DNA of 64,000 bases from Siniperca chuatsi (lineage: Eukaryota > Chordata > Actinopteri > Centrarchiformes > Sinipercidae), in the NCBI RefSeq assembly GCF_020085105.1, contig NC_058051.1:2996001-3060000 (forward strand), read 5' to 3'. The notes below the pieces were generated by a model. The model did not search any database, had not been told where the DNA came from, and saw only the letters and a list, made by a program, of their open reading frames with translations. Each line of letters starts with the position of its first letter. Within the stretch, counting starts at the first letter, position 1. The translations under genes were made by a program, and so were the position numbers. Positions 60,444 to 64,000 of the stretch are shown in pieces.

Positions 60444-60950
60444 CATGTTATGACAACTTGTGTTTCCCTCTCTCTCGTTAATCAGCTGCGTTTCCACTGC
60501 AGGATCTTTCCCCACATTCTGAAAACAGTGTCCAGATGACTACAACTGAAACCTTCTCTATGATAGAACACTCCTGGACGAATGAGGGACTACACCGTCT
60601 TATTTCCCCACAGACTAAAAACCTTTGGAAAAACTGAACCAGGGACCAGGTTCTAAATTAAGTTCTGGATGCAAACTACTTATGGTGTAGAATTGTAGTG
60701 TTTGTTAAGTCAAGGTTTAGCTAAATCTATCGTGTTAATGTCGTCCAGGTGTGAACAGCAGAGTGGTGTGTTTACTCCTGCGACCAACAGCAGCCCTCAT
60801 CCCATGCCTCATGCTGAAGCACACAAATGCTGTATTTTGCACATTTATATTGCTGCAAATAAATAAATACTTTTTTTTTTTACTTAACCAAATGTGTGTA
60901 TAGTGGCTGTTCTTGTATCTGAAAACAAGGATATACTACTCTCCTTAATT

Positions 60951-61213
60951 GTTTCCACCGTAGGAACTTTCCCCAGGGACTAGGAACCTTTGGAGTGCAT
61001 TTCCACTGCAGGCACCAGGGTCTAAATTAAGTTCTGGGGACATTATGTTACCCCCCCAAAAGGTCCCTGCTCGGGGGGTAGTACTTTCCAAAAGTACAGG
61101 AACTTTTGGGGTGGGGCTTGCTACACCGAACATTTCTGATTGGTCGAGCTCCGACCAGCGGAGCAGAAAGTGGTTTGACCATCTGGATTGATGTGTTGCT
61201 GGGTCACAGGTCA
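60951..61213 (+). mobile_element. Second copy of the TTTCCACNGCAGG repeat
   Basis: GTTTCCACCGTAGGAACTTTC at the start, and blocks shared with 59170-59360. It contains CAAAAGTACAGGAACTTTTG, an internal palindrome. Limits are approximate. Confidence 0.5.
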
Positions 61214-62643
61214 GCCTTCTCAACGTTAGCAAGATGATTCTAGTATTTAGCTAAAAAAGCGCTGCTGTGTGTAAGAACAGCCTCACAGAGCTGCTAGCGT
61301 GGCTGTAGACTCTTAGTCTTGTTAAATTAGTAATCTTGGAAGCTTGATCTACTACTGTACTTACTTACTGTAAATCTTTCCAGATTAAGTGAATCAAACC
61401 AATGTAAAACACACACAGAAATAATACAGGCTATAAAAATATATCACTGACTTAGACTAGATTATTCTCATCCTCCTCATGATTTCCAGTGAAGCACATT
61501 CTCACCCCACCTTCCCTTAGATGCAGTGCCTTCATTTTCCACCACTTTCATGCATCAGCTGAAATATGAGATGCAAAGTCTGCTCACTCCCAGGCCATTT
61601 TATTAACCAGTCCTATTTGAGGCGTCTACTTCTCACATGAACAACCACGAGAATTTGCCTTTTTCTGCTCCTTTTGATTCCACAACCACAGGCAGGGCTA
61701 TGTGGGAAAACCACACTAATGGGCTACATACTTGTCCCCTCCACCAGTAAATTCCACATAAAAACCATATGCATTTACATGGTTAATGAGCCAAATCTGA
61801 ACAATTAGTTTCTGTTATATTGTCACAAGAGATGTCTTGACTTTTTCATATTTGGTTTTTCTGGGCTGCAGATTTTAAAATGACAGAACTGCTAACTTCT
61901 CAAGGCTAACACTCGCAAGTTAGCAGATTCTACTGAGTGGACGGCCTGTGTATTAATAACTATATCACTGTGTCACAGTGTCAGTCAGGTCAAAGAATGT
62001 AAACATGCACAGTTGACCTAAACTATGTTCATCAGCTGTAGCTACAGCTGGTACTCTTCTCTGATAACCTGATCTCAGAAAACCAGTGCCTCTCTATAAT
62101 TCATCTACACCCTTTGTACACATGCATGCACGCATTACACACGTACACACCCATGTATGCTTGCAGGCGCACATCCACAACTGTCAACACACACACACAC
62201 ACACAAAGGGCCAGGCTTACAACAAAACTGCGTACAGTCTCTGTTTACATATTTCACGAGTTAGACATGCAGGTCTGAGTCTTAATGGAGAAACGCAGCT
62301 GAATTATGGGCCCCGGGGTGCCATGTTTTACTGGTCACATGTATATACGAGCTTAAGGAAGATGCTACTGTGACACACTTCCTCACACACACACACTCAC
62401 AAGCACCAATACTTGCCCTCTGTCTTTCTCCCACACACACACAAATGCAAAGACATAATTGCTTACTGTGTGTCCACACACACACACACACACTCACAGC
62501 TGCAGTTTGTGGTCTCTGATCGACAGGAAGATGTTGAAAAGGCTCATGGGATCTCACCTCGTCAAATGTAAAAGCTTCCAAGGTCTGGCACTCAAGTAGG
62601 CTATTATCCTCATATTCAAGAGCCCCCTGTCTCACACCATTAG

Positions 62644-62674
<31 letters not shown>

Positions 62675-64000
62675 TTTGTGCCCCCTCCTAACCACCAGCA
62701 TTAGGGCAGGAAGGGAAAGAGAGGGGACATTTAATGGTGTGACACCTTTTATGGACGGGACAATGTCGATCAGACAAAAACGGATGAAGGTGAGGGGAAT
62801 ACCATTATCATTTTCTTCTACCTCTTACACTCAAGAGGCAGTGGTGCTTTCGAATGCTCATGTACAAGGCCTCAGAGGTTAAAACACGCCCTTATCTGAC
62901 TGTCAGCCATGATAAGAGTTGTCTGAATTTGTTGATGATGCTGGCAGAGGAACATTCTGTCCTCTTTTCTCACTGTGCCCCTCGCAATTTCACCATTCAT
63001 CTTACCTTCAACTCTGCCTCAGTTTTACATCAACTCTCAAAACAAACAATAGAAATGCGCCTCTTGAATAAATGAATGCCTTTATGGCATTTTTAAAGCA
63101 CACAAGCGACATTTAGAAGTGTCTCCCCAGACCCAAATAAATCAAACCAGAAGCATTCACTCAGGCCAAAGCCATTACACCTTAATAATGCACTATTTTA
63201 GCTCCCCTTACAAACACAAACTTTCTTTCCTGTCTTGCAAAATTCCTTGGCTCATTCTGGCGACCTAGTTTAGAGCGCTCGCCTCTGAGCCACAGAGAGT
63301 TGGTTCCTTTTGAAGATGCACTGAGCAGCACAGCATGACAAGCCCATTATAGAGCCGGAGGAGGAGAAATCGCTCAATTACCAACTGGCAAGTCTAGAGG
63401 GGAAAGCAATGTGCACTATTCACTTAACCATATCAGTTTTTATGACTCAATAATAAATATCCTTAGTTGTTAGGTTGCACACAATAATCTATTCTTTCTC
63501 AATGTGTAATATACAGCCTCACAGTTTACATGAATGACCATGTGACAGATACCCTCCAGTGTGGAAGCGCTGGTGGATCTACCATATCTGCTGCTGTATC
63601 AGATGGATGCTTCTTGTGCCAGTGCTAGGCAGCATACTTGTAATCATCTCTTTTTATTACACTTTTGTAATAGTGATCATTTGTTGCTGTGCTCATAAAC
63701 ACACCTTCACACTATCTGACAAATTTTCCTGGCTCATGGAAAGTTGCACAAGGCGGAATTAGAGTGTAATAAATGTGAGATAATGACTACAAGAGGCATG
63801 AAGAAAACCACAGGCTGTTGTGTATAAAGTAATGGTAAAGTCACAAACATGTATTCAGTGCCACCACATATAGCTTAAGTGGCTTTGGAAAGTATTCTGA
63901 CTTTTTGCACACTTTATTGTATTGTAGATTTAATTTAAAATGGATTAAACTGACTTTTTTTGGCAATTCATTCTACACACAATAACCCTTTACTTCTTAT
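61214..64000. other. Right-edge non-coding stretch with CA microsatellite cluster
   Basis: Several (CA)n runs occur between 62100 and 62670, the longest at about 62643-62668. I see no exon, RNA gene or mobile element. The segment at 63240-63400 is more GC rich and could be a conserved element, but that cannot be judged from one genome. Confidence 0.5.

Larger units (their letters stand above)
58820..60940. repeat. Locally duplicated units carrying tRNA-Gly-type genes
   Basis: Unit 1 starts 58820 and unit 2 starts 59515; both begin GTAACAAAGAAATTACAATT and share the C/T-rich leader, the tRNA and its 3' flank. Unit 3 starts about 60312 with the last part of the leader. Units 2 and 3 also share a downstream block (59961-60206 versus 60673-60940). 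Spacing of the tRNAs is 689 and 640 bp. A repeat with TGCGTTTCCACNGCAGG ends lies downstream of each tRNA and again near 60951-61213. Confidence 0.85.

Noticed and set aside
62100-62670. Regularly spaced CA runs, considered as a repeat array
   Set aside because: Repeats are simple dinucleotide microsatellites of varying length with no conserved spacer length; this is not a CRISPR or satellite array.
62282-62701. 139-aa Cys/Val-rich frame on the minus strand
   Set aside because: The CVCVCVC runs are translations of the CA/TG microsatellites.

Overview
This window looks like nuclear DNA from a teleost fish, most likely a percomorph. Genes are split by GT-AG introns, microsatellites (TG, CA and CT tracts) are frequent, and typical fish interspersed repeats (hAT-like MITEs, foldback MITEs, LINE tails) fill the space between exons. 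Nothing prokaryotic is present.

Left 39 kb: three protein-coding genes lie head to tail on the minus strand, in the order sdcbp2 (syntenin-2; the 3' half runs off the left edge), fkbp1a (FKBP12) and nsfl1c (p47, the p97/VCP cofactor). I assembled the exons by hand. All junctions are phase-consistent and GT-AG. fkbp1a gives a complete 108-residue protein in four coding exons plus a spliced 3' UTR exon. nsfl1c gives a complete 370-residue protein in nine exons. sdcbp2 gives the first ~138 residues in four coding exons plus a non-coding first exon. The same three genes are neighbours on human 20p13, so this is a conserved linkage group. The proteins are not known to share a pathway: PDZ scaffolding and exosome/syndecan trafficking, prolyl isomerisation and ryanodine receptor/TGF-beta receptor control, and p97-driven membrane fusion.

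Right 25 kb (about 39-64 kb): I found no convincing protein-coding exon. It holds nested repeats, including a foldback MITE split by a LINE tail and a Harbinger-like element with a Myb/SANT-like remnant. It also holds a duplicated cluster of three tRNA genes with a tRNA-Gly(CCC) body at 59.0-60.45 kb. The first copy differs from the others by one base, which changes the anticodon from CCC to CCT (Arg AGG). This is the most unusual feature of the window.

Other notable points: intron 5 of nsfl1c has a (TG)16 tract at its 3' splice site in place of an ordinary polypyrimidine tract; a hAT element with an 8-bp target duplication sits about 16 bp from a splice donor of sdcbp2; and the fkbp1a 3' UTR is spliced with the stop codon 35 nt before the junction. 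I found no wholly new biological system.
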